Source: Welwitschia mirabilis
Lineage: Eukaryota; Gnetophyta; Gnetopsida; Welwitschiales
Length of the DNA stretch: 64,000 nucleotides
Reading direction: 5' to 3'
Assembly (NCBI GenBank): GCA_051453625.1
Contig: JBOZIK010000001.1
Span: 145,796,249 to 145,860,248 of the forward strand
Made by a program: the position numbers and the translations under genes. Within the stretch, counting starts at the first letter, position 1. Each line of letters opens with the position of its first letter. Positions 11,641-22,378 of this stretch are shown here, in pieces. The notes below the pieces were generated by a model. The model was not told the DNA's origin. It did no database searches and saw nothing but the letters and a program-made list of their open reading frames with translations.

Positions 11641-12760
11641 AATAGAGAAATATGAGCATTGAAATTCTTAAGAGAGTTTCTAATGAGTATACCTTATTAA
11701 ACCTTTTTAATGATTAAATCTAAAGGATGATCATTAGGTTCTTTGATTTCTAGTACTATCTTATCTCTTGAGTCATCTCTGTTATGTTGAAAAGAAGGAG
11801 AACTAGATCTTCATTAGCTCAAAGGATTTTATTATATCAATACATCATGAATTTTGACATTTATAGATTTTTCCATATAAAGAGTGCATTTGTTGAACAC
11901 TCTATAAGCTTTACTTGATTAAGAGTATCCTAAAAAGATTCCTTTATCAGATTTAGAATCAAATTTTGCTAATTCTTCTCTATCTCTCAAAATGAAGCAC
12001 TTACTTCCAAAGGTTTTGAAATAAGATATATTTGNNNNNNNNNNNNNNNNNNNNNNNNNNNNNNNNNNNNNNNNNNNNNNNNNNNNNNNNNNNNNNNNNN
12101 NNNNNNNNNNNNNNNNNNNNNNNNNNNNNNNNNNAAAGTTTTTGAAATAGGATATACTTGGCTTCTTTCCTTTCTAGAGTTCATAAGGAGTTTTAGAAGT
12201 TCCTGGTCTTAAATAAACTCTGTTTGAGATATGACAAGTTATGTTCACTGCTTCAGCCCAAAATCGTTTTGGAATATCTTTGTCATTTAGCATTACTCCT
12301 ATCATATCTAATAACATTTTATTTTTTTCTTTTTATTATTCCATTTTGTTAAGGAGTCTTCAGAGCTAAAAATTTATGGACAATTCCATTTGAATTGCAA
12401 TAATATTTAAATCTTTCATTTTCAAAATCTCTACCTTGATTACTATGAATCTTCTTAGTTAGAAACCCCCTTTTAGTTTGGATTTTCTTGTAAATTCTAA
12501 TAAAATTATCATAAGTATTCAATATTGCATGAAGAAATGGTACCCAAGAAAATCTAGGAAAATCATCAACCATAACTAAAAAGTATCTTTTTCCAAATAA
12601 GCTTTCTATTTGAATAGGGCCAATCAAATCCATATGAATTAAATCTAAAGGCTTGTTAGTAGTAATATCACTTATTCCTTTATGAGAAGCTTTGGTTTTT
12701 TTCCCTTTTTAGAAAGCATTACATAATCCTTTGTGAGTGATAGAAAATTTTAAAATACCT
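11641..12760 (-). pseudogene. Integrase of copia element B
   Basis: The frame 12349-12633 gives the core: MDLIGPIQIESLFGKRYF, VMVDDFPRFSW (first acidic residue present) and HSNQGRDFENERF. In the last block the family consensus is HSDxGxEF, so the second catalytic Asp is changed to Asn. The part beyond (12140-12350) covers the QQNG-ERKNR and WAEA blocks in broken frames. The C-terminal linker to RT is 11641-11990. Integrase would join the cDNA to the host chromosome. A 100-N gap falls at 12035-12134, with similar sequence on both sides. Confidence 0.85.
12035..12134. other. Assembly gap (100 N) with repeated flanks
   Basis: About 26 bases on the left end (AAAGGTTTTGAAATAAGA...) recur just right of the gap with three differences, suggesting that two contigs overlap here or two alleles were abutted. 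Confidence 0.9.
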
Positions 12761-13279
12761 CTAACAATATCATCACAACATATTTTCTTCAAATTTTCAA
12801 AGCTAATGTAACCTAAAAATTAATCCTAAATAACATCTTTTTGAATATAAGAAGAAAGATAAATAAAATTTCTTGACTAGTTTACACAATAAACATTTTC
12901 ATGTCTTATTGCTACTGGTAATAGCTAATCAGTTTTACTATGTTTGACTGTACATTTATTTTCATCAAAAGATAGTTTATGACCCTTATCGTATATTTGA
13001 CTAATACTTAACATATTATGTTATAACTATTTATCATAAATATATTATGAATATTTGGTAAATTACCTCCACAATTGCTTCTAATTCCTTTAATTTAAGC
13101 TCTTCCATTAATGCCAAATGTTACTTCTCCTCCATCATATTTCTTGAATTTGATGAAGTTGAACTTGTTACCTATCATATATCTAGATCAATCACTATCA
13201 AGATACTAGCAAGAGTAATTAGTTTCCTTTAAAGCCATTTTAATTAATAGGCCTTTGTTTGAGGATTTTGGAATCCACC
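12761..13279 (-). pseudogene. GAG-pre-integrase and protease region of element B
   Basis: The complement of about 13150-13215 translates YLDSD-x-SRYMIGNKFNF, matching the copia protease active site YLDSGCSRHMTG with the essential Gly and following Cys lost. Next comes KKYDGGEVTFGINGRAKIKGI, the flap-side block. About 12760-13050 covers the pre-integrase domain (LLSIS, H-K and HRRL/GH blocks in broken frames). The protease would cut the Gag-Pol precursor. Clearly dead. Confidence 0.75.
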
Positions 13280-13468
13280 TCATGCATTTGTTTTTTTTTT
13301 TTTTTTAGCATTTTGACTATATTTTGGAGAGAAAGTAAATTTAGAACCTAGCATGGAGTGAGAAAACCAACTCTTGTGAAACATGCAATCAATCTTTGAG
13401 TGTCCCTTATTATTGTAATAATGGTAGGTAATATTTGCTAATGAGTATTTGGAGTTTACTTTATTCAA
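13280..13468 (-). pseudogene. Second CCHC zinc-knuckle module of element B
   Basis: The frame contains TYHYYNNKGHSKIDC. The homologous module in element C reads CYFCGKTSHSKLFC. Both leading cysteines are therefore Tyr here, a change that needs only G-to-A in the Cys codons. The His and last Cys remain. This module sits just upstream of protease, separate from the gag knuckle at about 13900-13950. A lysine run next to it comes from a long poly-A tract on the minus strand (near 13291-13307). Confidence 0.7.
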
Positions 13469-14933
13469 GGGTTTGAGAGAAGAGACATGATTTAATCAAG
13501 TGTAAAAAAAGCTTATAGAATATTTACTAGTTAAAGTCCCTTTAGACAGCTTTTAATTTGATTCAAGTTTTTTTTGCAAGTCTCTAATTTCTCTTTATCT
13601 AGTTTCTAATTTATCTAATAGATTTTTGTTTTCTTTCTTTATATTGTAACTCTAAGGGATAGATTTTAACATTCCATATAGAGTTTTACTTTTTTTTTCC
13701 ATATCATCATTATTAAAGGAATCAATAGTGGGTGTGGAATATACATTTCCATTTATAAAAGTCATAAGAGAAATTTCACCTCTTTCTAAATATAAGTTTA
13801 TTTTTCTTTCACTTTCTTCATCATCTCATATTACTAACAAGACTTTCTTTCCTTTTCTTTTATCATTATTTTTGTTATTTGGGCAGGCATTAGAAGTGTG
13901 ACTAAAGTCCTTGTAAGAGTAGCATTGAATCTCTTGAGGTCCCTCATCTTTTCTTCTTAATGGTCTTCTGGATTGACCTCCATTTTGTATTCACTACATA
14001 AAGCACTTGAATCTTCTAATTAAAAGAGCTACTTCATGTTCGCTTCCTAGTTCTTAGTTAGATCCTTTCTTGATATTGGTGTTTTTATAAGAAACTATTA
14101 ATGATACACTTTTTTCTTTCTGCTTTTCAAATTTTAGTTCGAACATGCAAAGGTTTTCTTAGATCTCATTGACTGTGTAAAGGTTTTCAAGTTTTAGGTC
14201 TTTGCTTTCTTTGATAGTAATTACTTTGGACTCAAATCTCTTTGGAAGGGATCGCAATGCCTTGTGTACTACTCTTGACTCCTTGATAAGTTCACTTCAG
14301 CCACATATAGAATTTACAATATCTATTAGTTTTACAAAAAAAATCATTTATACCTTCCTCCTCTTTTATCTTGAGATCTTCAAACTAGGTAATGAGCATT
14401 TGAAGCTTAGCCTACTTCACTAAGCTTATTCCTTTATGTGTGATCTATAAAATATCCCATGCTTCTTTAGTTGCAGTGTAATTTACTACTTGTTTGAAAT
14501 ATTCTAGACCTATGACACACAAGATAACATTTAACCCTTTGAAGTTTCATGATTCCCTTATCTTTTTATCGAAGTGTCCACTTATCTTTGCTCTTCAGAA
14601 AACTTAGGTTGGTTATCGGATCCTACATAGTAGGAAGATAATATCCATTAGTGATAGACTACCATATTTCAAGGTCTATGGATTAAATAAAGACCCTCAT
14701 TTTTGCCTTCTAATAATCATAGTTAGTTCCATCAAAGTATGTAGGCCTTATAATAAAATTTTCTTTTGAGGGCTGACTCATTTTCTAGANNNNNNNNNNN
14801 NNNNNNNNNNNNNNNNNNNNNNNNNNNNNNNNNNNNNNNNNNNNNNNNNNNNNNNNNNNNNNNNNNNNNNNNNNNNNNNNNNNNNNNNNAATGTAGGCCT
14901 TATAAGAAAATTTTCTTTTGAGGGCTGACTCAT
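13469..14933 (-). pseudogene. gag of copia element B
   Basis: The start region reads MSQPSKENFIIRPTYFDGTNYDY on the minus strand, the usual copia gag N-terminus (x-F-DG-x-NY-x-x-W). Because about 50 bases are duplicated across the gap at 14790-14889, the ATG is seen twice (14779-14781 and 14931-14933); the right one is probably the real one. The gag core follows leftwards (14200-14700). A CCHC-like knuckle QCYSYKDFSHTSNACP sits at about 13890-13950, with the second Cys changed to Tyr. The nucleocapsid would package element RNA. Multiple stops. Confidence 0.75.
14790..14889. other. Assembly gap (100 N) flanked by a ~50-bp duplicate
   Basis: Bases 14741-14789 are repeated at 14892-14940 with a single difference, including GGGCTGACTCATTTTCTAGA. 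The gap probably joins two overlapping contigs and encloses no real sequence. Confidence 0.9.
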
Positions 14934-14983
14934 TTTCTAGAGTAGATAGAGTAGAGATATATTAGGATATGTTGCTAAACCTC

Positions 14984-14995
14984 ACTTTGATACCA
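14984..14995 (-). other. Primer binding site of element B (tRNA-iMet type)
   Basis: Plus strand actttgatacca, complementary to the tRNA-iMet primer site with two mismatches. It is two bases from the LTR, the same spacing as in element A. Confidence 0.8.
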
Positions 14996-14997
14996 AT

Positions 14998-16285
14998 TGA
15001 ATTATGGATTAACCCAAAAGAAGGGTGACTATGTCATAATAAAATATTCATCTACCTTAAAGGCCTATGAATAAAAGTAAATACACCACCAAAAAATCAT
15101 AGGTTGTTTTTAATAGTGGATAGTCACTACCCTTCAGCTCTTAAACATCATGTCTCTAGCTAGCATAGATTAATTTCAAAGGGTAATTTTTAGGCTCACC
15201 AAAAACCTATATAATTACTAGTGGATTTTAGGACTAATCAACAATCATGGAAGAATGGATTTAAGCAAGGTGTACAAATGCATCCTTATGATCCACAGGT
15301 ACAAAATGCAAAGCAAGATCTTAATAAGCTAGATATGAAGAGAAGAGAGAATCTAAGAAAAATCTAATCTCACAATCTTTCAAGTATATGGCATAGAGAA
15401 CTTGTAACAATGATAAATGAATTTTTTCTATTATCAAAAGCAGTAAACTTCACTATTAAGAAGAAGGTACTTAAATAAAGTAAAAAAAAATATATCCATT
15501 AAAAGAGTAGAAGTGAATTATTGGAAACTGGTTCTGCCTTTTTCTAGTAAACTATAAAAGTACAATTGTTATATTTAGAACATGTTGGATTAACCTCATT
15601 AGAATCTCGGTTGCCTTAATATTTAGTTTTCCTTATCATTTTGTTAGATTTTCCTTTTTTAATTTAAATTTGACATTCTGCTAATTAGATCACCCTTTTA
15701 GAAATATTAGGCTATCCTTGCTAGATTCAGTTTTAATAGTGCTACTTCAAAACATTTGGTCACCCTTAAATAGATAGGGGATCGACCTTATTCCGATTAC
15801 CCTTACTTGAAATATCAATTGACCTCTTTATGGTCGTTTCTTGTATGGGTAGTGAGTGATTACCCTTACTTGTGTATTTGATCATCCTAACTATTAGTCA
15901 GCTAAAACGAGCCAAATGTAGTTCCCTCTTCCTTGATCAAATTATCAATCTCCTACTATTGTATCAATCTATAACTAGTTTAACAGTCAGTCACTCATAT
16001 GAGATACATGGTCACCTATGCTGGAACTAGTCTTTATCTGATTAGTATTTCGATTACCCTAAAGTAAAACCACAGTCACTTGAGCCTAAAGCAACTTGAT
16101 CTTATTGATAGTTTAGTCACTCAATCCTTTACTTTTGGTCACTCATATGTTACTTTAGTGTATATTCAAATAATAAGTCAGTCACTTTGATATCTTTAGT
16201 AGTTGGTCAATGATAAAAAATCTTAGTAAAATAACTACTCCATAAAAACTCATTAATTAATTAATAACAATAGGTTCTTTCAACA
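14998..16285 (-). repeat. 5' LTR of element B
   Basis: Pairs with 6923-8208. Starts TGAATTATGGATT beside the primer site and ends CTTTCAACA. About 1288 bp. Confidence 0.92.
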
Positions 16286-17100
16286 CCTTTTAACTTCTCA
16301 AAACATGCTCAACTCAAAGTGTGTTATCATGATATTTGCAATTTTTTTGATAAAACTTTACTAGAGGAACCAAAAATTATATCATCCACATAAATTTGAA
16401 TAATCATAAAATCCTTTTTCAAGTTCTTAATAAATAAAATTTTATCTACTCTTCCATGAATATAAACATTTTTGTTTAGAAATATGGCTAACGTTTTATA
16501 CCAATCTCTTGGAACATGCTTTAATACATATAAAGCCTTCTTAAGTCTATACACATAATCAGAATTGTGAGGATCTATAAATTCTTGTGGTTGTTCTACA
16601 TACACTTTTTTATTTAGAGTTATATTTAAAAAGGCACTCTTTACATCTATTTGATACACTTTGATATTCTTAAATGTTGCATAAGAAAAAAAATATTCTA
16701 ATGCTATCAAGACTTTCAACAAAAGTAAAAGTGTTACCAACATCAATACTTTCGATTTGGTTGTATCCTTGTACTACTAATTTTTCTTTATTTTTTATAA
16801 CATTTTTTTCCTCATAATATTTGTTTTTAAAGATCCACTTAGTTCCAATAATATTTTTTTCCTTTGGCCTTTCAATAAGCTTCCATACATCATTTCTTTT
16901 AAATTGTTGCAATTTTTCTTACATGGTCATCATCCACTCTTCATGGGATTCTTCTTCTTTAAAATTCTTAGATTCAATTTGTAAAACATAATAAATGTGA
17001 GCACAAAAATTCTTTATAAAGTTTCTTATTCTAATCTTGAATCTAATGTCTCTAATGATAGACCCTAAAAGATGATCTTTTAGCTCTTTAAACTTTTTAG
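16286..17100 (-). pseudogene. Reverse transcriptase of copia element A (N-terminal and core)
   Basis: Two overlapping frames (16670-16912 and 16327-16746) give the copia RT: FKRNDVWKLIERP, IIGTKWIFKNK, LVVQGYNQ, then KVYQIDVKSAFLN, VYVEQPQEFIDPHN, RLKKALYVLK. The catalytic IYVDDIIFG is encoded by the complement around 16381-16392, intact. One frameshift lies between the two frames (around 16700). The last coding part, 16286-16320, gives HFELSMF. Removing element B brings it next to FLGLQI at 6897-6922, so the insertion cut the gene inside this block. Confidence 0.9.
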
Positions 17101-18000
17101 TAGTGACTTATTTTGTTGGAACTTCTTCTTCTTTTTAAGTAGAAATTCTTTTGTTATGTAAGTGCTTGGACATATGTTTTTTCATTACTAAAAGGAATAT
17201 GTTTTATTTTAACATCATATATTTACACATTTATCGACTCTTCCATAGTTAAGCTTCTTTAATTGAAAATTATGGTAAGATCTAAATCTAGTTGAGTATT
17301 CCAAAAATATTACTTCATTAACCTTATATTCAAATTTTTTTTAGGTGTTTTCTATTCTTTAACACATAGCACTTACTCCTGAAGACTTTAAAGCAATAAT
17401 TATTTCGTTGTCTTCCTTTGCATAACTCATAAAAAGTTTTATCCATTCCTGAACTAAGGTAAAATCTGTTTATGATATAATATGTGATGTTAACAGCTTT
17501 AACCCAAAACATTTTTGGAACTTGCTTGTCATTCAACATCATTCTTGCCATTTCTTAGAGGACTTTATTTTTTCTCTCAGTAATTCCATTTTGTTGAAGT
17601 ATTTTAGGGGTGAAGAATTAGTGATCAATACCATTGTCAATGAAATATTTTTCAAATAAATGATTTTCAAATTCACTTGAATGATCACTTCTTATTTTCT
17701 TTATGGTATAGCCTTTTTCATTTTGAATTTTATTGCATATTTCAACCTAATTTTTATATGTTTAGATTTATTTGTAATAAAGGTAACCTCAGTATATCTT
17801 AAGTAATTATCAATCATAGTTAAAAATAGCATTTTCTCCTAAACTTTAAATTTGAGCAAACCCTACCAAATCCATATAAATAAGCTCTATTAAAACTTGG
17901 CTTTTAACTTTTATGTGATATTCTTACTTGTTTTTATTTTTAGCATACATCACAAAGACTATGTTTTTTGATATTAATTTTTTGAAATTCCTTTGATAAT
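17101..18000 (-). pseudogene. Integrase of copia element A
   Basis: The frame 17330-17551 reads MARMMLNDKQVPKMFW, then VNITYYIINRFY and KVFRSKCYVL, the region after the catalytic core. Just upstream in gene direction (17551-17720) broken frames give RSDHSSEFENHLF (second catalytic Asp kept) and QQNGITERKNK (catalytic Glu kept). The first acidic block is degraded (near 17800-17830). Of the three copia integrases in the window this one keeps the most catalytic residues, but stops and frameshifts still inactivate it. Confidence 0.82.
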
Positions 18001-18700
18001 TTCTTTTCAAATAATTATTTTTAAGTGATTGTATTTTACATGATTTAAACGTTTATGCCAAATCTCTTCTTGATTAACATGGAAAAAACAATATGCAGAA
18101 AATGATTGATCAATGCTATAGACATTATCTATTCTATTCACTTTAAGAATAATATCATTTGTTTTTTCATGTATAACTTTTTATTTAGTACTATTGAAAA
18201 CAACCTTATGACCTTTATTAAAAATTTTTCTAATGCTAAGTAAATTATATTCAAACTATTAACACAAAGAAAATCATTTATTTTGGGTAAGTTAACTTCA
18301 TCGATGCTTTCGATTCCTTCAATTTTGGCTCTTCCATTATCACTGAAAGTAAGCTCTTCATCATTAAATCCATCTAACTACTTAAACCTAGACTTATGTC
18401 ATGTTATATGTTAAAATCATCTACTATCTAAATATCAACTAGTTCCATTTAAAACCTTGAAAGTTATTTGAATCAAAAGACTTTTTCAATTATTAGCTTT
18501 CACACATTTAGTCCTTTTGAACTAATGTGGTAAACCTCCTCTTAGAATAAATTTAGATGAAAAGGTACTAACTAAATTTGAAAATAACATTAACTTTCTA
18601 ACATTATGAAATAACTTGAAATGACTTGACTTATCACAAAATTAACATGTAACTTTAGAAATAAACTTATTTTTCCAAGTTACCTAATTTTGCTGATGTT
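18001..18700 (-). pseudogene. Pre-integrase, protease and second CCHC of element A
   Basis: The complement of about 18395-18450 translates YLDS-R, where YLDSG is expected at the protease active site; the Gly is lost by a single G-to-A type change. HIT...KSRFK follows, as in the family. Left of it (18001-18330) lies the pre-integrase domain in broken frames. At about 18620-18670 a second knuckle reads as C-x-FCDKSSHFKLF, the counterpart of the intact CYFCGKTSHSKLFC of element C. Confidence 0.7.
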
Positions 18701-20104
18701 ATAATCTTTAGGAGATGAAACCAATACTTGTCTTATTATAAACCAATTTATGAAATTCAAGCATCTATTTTAATTTATTTTAACCACTAGAAAATTTATT
18801 AACAAAATGTGATAAGTTGTTTACCTCTAGTAGAAGTTTAGAATTTTTAGATTTGACCATCTTATATTTTACTTCTAATTCTTCCTTTTCTTTAGTAAGG
18901 GTTTTCACAATCTTGTTTAGGTCATTGGAGCTATTTGTGAATTTTTCACATTCCACATAAAGTTTCTAACAGATGTCTTTAAGATTATACTGATCTTCTT
19001 TAATTATGTTTATATCATCAAGTTTAGATGTGCTAGGTAGGTTATGTAATGAAGACACAGTTGCCATGAAGGAGAGCCTTTGATTTTCATCTGAATCATG
19101 GCTTGAAGTACTATCATTATCCTCATACACATTTTTCCATATTACAATAAATGAAGGTGTCTTTAACTTTCTTTGTTTCTTCTTATTATTTGAACACTTA
19201 TTTGACATGTGTTTAAAGCCTTCGCATGCATAACATTGGATCTCTTTTACTTTGTTTTGATATTTTATAAACTCTAAGTGACCTATTCTTGTTCCTTTGC
19301 TTGGCTTACCTTCCTTTTTTTTCTATGCAAAAATTTTTTGAATCTTCTTAATGGTAGAGTAGCTTCATTATCATCTATATCTTCGTTTGATTTTTCTGAT
19401 TTGTACTCTTCTTACACACATTTCAAAGTAATACCTTTATTTTTAACTTTACAAAATTTTAATTCATAAGTTTGTGAATTACTTTGCTATTCTTTAAGTT
19501 TTATTATATTGATATTCTCACTTTCTTCAATAGCAATAACTTTTTATTTAAATCTTTTTGGAAGGGATCTTATTACTTTTTGAATCATCATTGCCTTATC
19601 CATTCTTTCACCTAGACTTATCATAGAATTTATGATGTCAATAAGTCTGGTAAAGAATTCTTGTAATGTCTTCTCCTCATTCATATAAATGTCTTTGAAT
19701 TTGAAAACAAGCATTTGAAATCTGACTTGCTTAATAATGGATGTCCCTTCATTTGCAACTTTAAGGATGTCCCACACTTCTTTTACATGTTCACAGTTTA
19801 TAATTCATTTAAACTCATCTATACAAACTACATAAAAAATGGAATTAAGAGCATGGGTATCTATGGTAGCTTTGGATCTATCAGTGAGAGTCCATTGGTC
19901 TTGGGTTTCTAGAACTACAATGGTATTATTATGAGAATTGGTTTTAGATGAAATAGGCACAATATATCCATTGTAAATGACCTCTTTAATGTCTACATCT
20001 AGCGATCCAAGTAAGGTTTTCATTTAGGCTTTCCAATATACATAGTTTGACCTATCAAACATGGGTAGATGACCAAGGGAAAAATCATCTAGAGGGTTAC
20101 TCAT
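18701..20104 (-). pseudogene. gag of copia element A
   Basis: The ATG at 20102-20104 opens MSNPLDDFSLGHLPMFD, then RSNYVYWKA, a typical copia gag start. The frames 19805-20023 (DIKEVIYNGYIVPISS, ETQDQWTLTDRSKA) and 19544-19777 (MWDILKVANEGTS, FKDIYMNEEKTLQEFF) are the central gag domain. An intact CCHC knuckle CYACEGFKHMSNKC is encoded at about 19190-19232, and 18966-19208 continues with an acidic linker. Frames change at least twice, so no full-length Gag is made. Confidence 0.88.
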
Positions 20105-20156
20105 TTTTGGTTTATAGAGTTTAGATCTATTAGAATCCTAATATAGACTCAACGAA

Positions 20157-20168
20157 GCTCTGATACCA
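20157..20168 (-). other. Primer binding site of element A (tRNA-iMet), exact
   Basis: Plus strand GCTCTGATACCA, a perfect complement of the plant tRNA-iMet primer site TGGTATCAGAGC, two bases from the 5' LTR. Confidence 0.92.
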
Positions 20169-20170
20169 AA

Positions 20171-21438
20171 TATAGGATTAAGAACCTTAGAAGAGGGATG
20201 AATAGGATTTTAAAAAATTTAATTGAATAACTTCACAAAATAACTTTTCTTGAAATAAACACTAAAAACATATGTAAATAAAAATAAAACTATTCTAAAA
20301 AACTAAAGAACAGAAAGAACATAGTGGTTCGAGAAACCTCCTACTCCACTCTTGATGATCAGCTTCTATCTAAGTCTAATCTAGATTTCCATTAATTTCT
20401 TTCCAGGTATTCCAAGTTTACTTGTAACCTTTACAAATGGAGTTTTCTAAGGTTCAGTTTCAAAATTTTTCAAGAAAGTAAAGTAGTGACAATGATGTAC
20501 CAAAATGCATAGGTTTCACTAAATCTTTGGCTCAAGAAAAGGTGTTACTACATTTCTTAAGAAGATGGTATAATCTTAATGCATATAGTACAACTAACTT
20601 GACTAAGTATACAATGATAACCATAGCTCTTAGTTTGACTTTGGTTAGATAAAAAGAATGCCAATGAGTACAATAAATGATTTCACAATATTTAAAAGTG
20701 GTAAAGTGATTTTGACTCTTGGTAAATATATAGTAAAAGACTTTTAGGATTTTTACAAGTAAATAAATCTTTCAACAAACATAAAAATGGACATATAATG
20801 ACTAGAAAAATCCCATTTTCATCATGACTAGTTAACCCCTTAAAAGTATGATTGACCCCATCTAGTGCCATCACTTAAATTGATCATCCTTAAGTTTTTC
20901 TAGTTGACCCCTATTTCTTATAGCTCTATGTTTAGGCAATCCTTCAAGGTCTAGTTGACTGCTCATTTAGTCACTCACATATTTATCCGGTTATTGCCTT
21001 TGTCAAGAAAAAATCCAACACAATTTTATACTTCAGGTCCAGTCAACTCCTTACTAATAAAGGATAAATGCTACTTCAAGTCTAATCAAAGTATTAATGA
21101 TTAGGTACATAGGTCCGATTGATCCTCAAGTATCTAGTCAACCCCTTAATGATTAACTGAGAAGTATCAGATGGATAGATCTATTTGATCCCTTATGTGT
21201 CCAGTCGACTCCTCTAAATTTAATTCATTTTTATGTAAGCTTTAGATGGGATTAACACCTTAGAAGTCTGGTTGACCCCTTAGGAGGGTATGAAAAATTG
21301 GTAGGTTTAGGTCCAAAGTATGATAAATTATTTTAGCTATTAATTTGTAATGATCAATATTTTTCACATAAGATACAACATATTTTGCTAAACAAAAAAC
21401 ATTAGTTTGACATCAAATTGACAAATAAGAACTTAACA
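20171..21438 (-). repeat. 5' LTR of element A
   Basis: Pairs with 2800-4149 over its whole length. The first bases are TATAGGATTA (TG decayed to TA) and the last ACTTAACA. Repeated TTGACCCCTT-like cores lie at about 20820-21290. Confidence 0.9.
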
Positions 21439-21572
21439 CTTTATTCATTAGAATTAAAGAGTTTGTCTTGTTGTACCACATTCCAATTTTGAGATTTATG
21501 CATTTATTGTTTTAATACATGGCTTGGATGAATTAAACTTACTTATGATCCTATGAAGTATTAAAAAGAGCT
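21439..21572 (-). repeat. Probable continuation of the gypsy D LTR
   Basis: Non-coding sequence between the end of element A and the 527-N gap. It is where the LTR interrupted at 2799 should resume. No independent copy to confirm. Confidence 0.35.
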
Positions 21573-22099
21573 NNNNNNNNNNNNNNNNNNNNNNNNNNNN
21601 NNNNNNNNNNNNNNNNNNNNNNNNNNNNNNNNNNNNNNNNNNNNNNNNNNNNNNNNNNNNNNNNNNNNNNNNNNNNNNNNNNNNNNNNNNNNNNNNNNNN
21701 NNNNNNNNNNNNNNNNNNNNNNNNNNNNNNNNNNNNNNNNNNNNNNNNNNNNNNNNNNNNNNNNNNNNNNNNNNNNNNNNNNNNNNNNNNNNNNNNNNNN
21801 NNNNNNNNNNNNNNNNNNNNNNNNNNNNNNNNNNNNNNNNNNNNNNNNNNNNNNNNNNNNNNNNNNNNNNNNNNNNNNNNNNNNNNNNNNNNNNNNNNNN
21901 NNNNNNNNNNNNNNNNNNNNNNNNNNNNNNNNNNNNNNNNNNNNNNNNNNNNNNNNNNNNNNNNNNNNNNNNNNNNNNNNNNNNNNNNNNNNNNNNNNNN
22001 NNNNNNNNNNNNNNNNNNNNNNNNNNNNNNNNNNNNNNNNNNNNNNNNNNNNNNNNNNNNNNNNNNNNNNNNNNNNNNNNNNNNNNNNNNNNNNNNNNN
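21573..22099. other. Assembly gap (527 N)
   Basis: The flanks are not similar to each other. To the right the sequence is already inside an A-family LTR about 830 bp from its expected left end, so the true missing sequence is probably longer than 527 bases, or the LTR is truncated. Confidence 0.9.
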
Positions 22100-22240
22100 T
22101 GATATTCTACATCTTCATCCTACTATGCGCTTGATCATAAAAAGTTGCAACACTATTTTTTGCTTCATGTCCGATTAATCGCATAAATACTTGGTTGATT
22201 TCTTTATGATAAAGGGTAAATACCACTCTAGGTCTAGTTA

Positions 22241-22290
22241 ATCCCTTAGGAATCTAGTCGACCCCATCCCTTAGGAATCTAGTCGACCCC
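22241..22290. repeat. Perfect 25-bp tandem duplication in the LTR
   Basis: ATCCCTTAGGAATCTAGTCG followed by ACCCC occurs twice head to tail (22241-22265, 22266-22290) without a mismatch. Confidence 0.95.
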
Positions 22291-22378
22291 TTGATGATGG
22301 GCTATAAAAATTTTATGCTTAGGTCTAATCAATTACTTAAGAATCTAGTTGATCCCTTGATGATCGAATATGAAGTAT

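Larger units (their letters stand above)
6923..16285 (-). mobile_element. Sirevirus-like Ty1/copia retrotransposon B, inserted in the RT of element A
   Basis: The homologous LTRs 6923-8208 and 14998-16285 enclose a copia internal region in the order gag, CCHC, protease, integrase, RT, RNase H, envelope-like ORF. Removing it rejoins two halves of the RT/FLGLQI block of element A. The flanks CAATT (6918-6922) and CCTTT (16286-16290) match at three of five positions, consistent with a decayed 5-bp target duplication. The LTR sequence differs from the A/C family, so B is a separate family of the same lineage. Confidence 0.92.
2800..21438 (-). mobile_element. Sirevirus-like Ty1/copia retrotransposon A, interrupted by element B
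   Basis: Two homologous long LTRs (2800-4149 and 20171-21438) bound a copia internal region read right to left: primer site, gag, second CCHC, protease, integrase, RT, then (after the 9.4-kb insertion of element B at 6923-16285) the end of RT, RNase H, an envelope-like ORF and a polypurine tract. The flanks GATTA (2795-2799) and CTTTA (21439-21443) match at three of five positions and may be a decayed target duplication. The LTR length, the extra ORF after pol and the duplicated polypurine modules fit the Sirevirus lineage. Stops and frameshifts occur throughout. Confidence 0.88.

Noticed and set aside
11987-12184. Minus-strand ORF over the 12-kb gap
   Set aside because: Includes 100 N and lies in a broken integrase.
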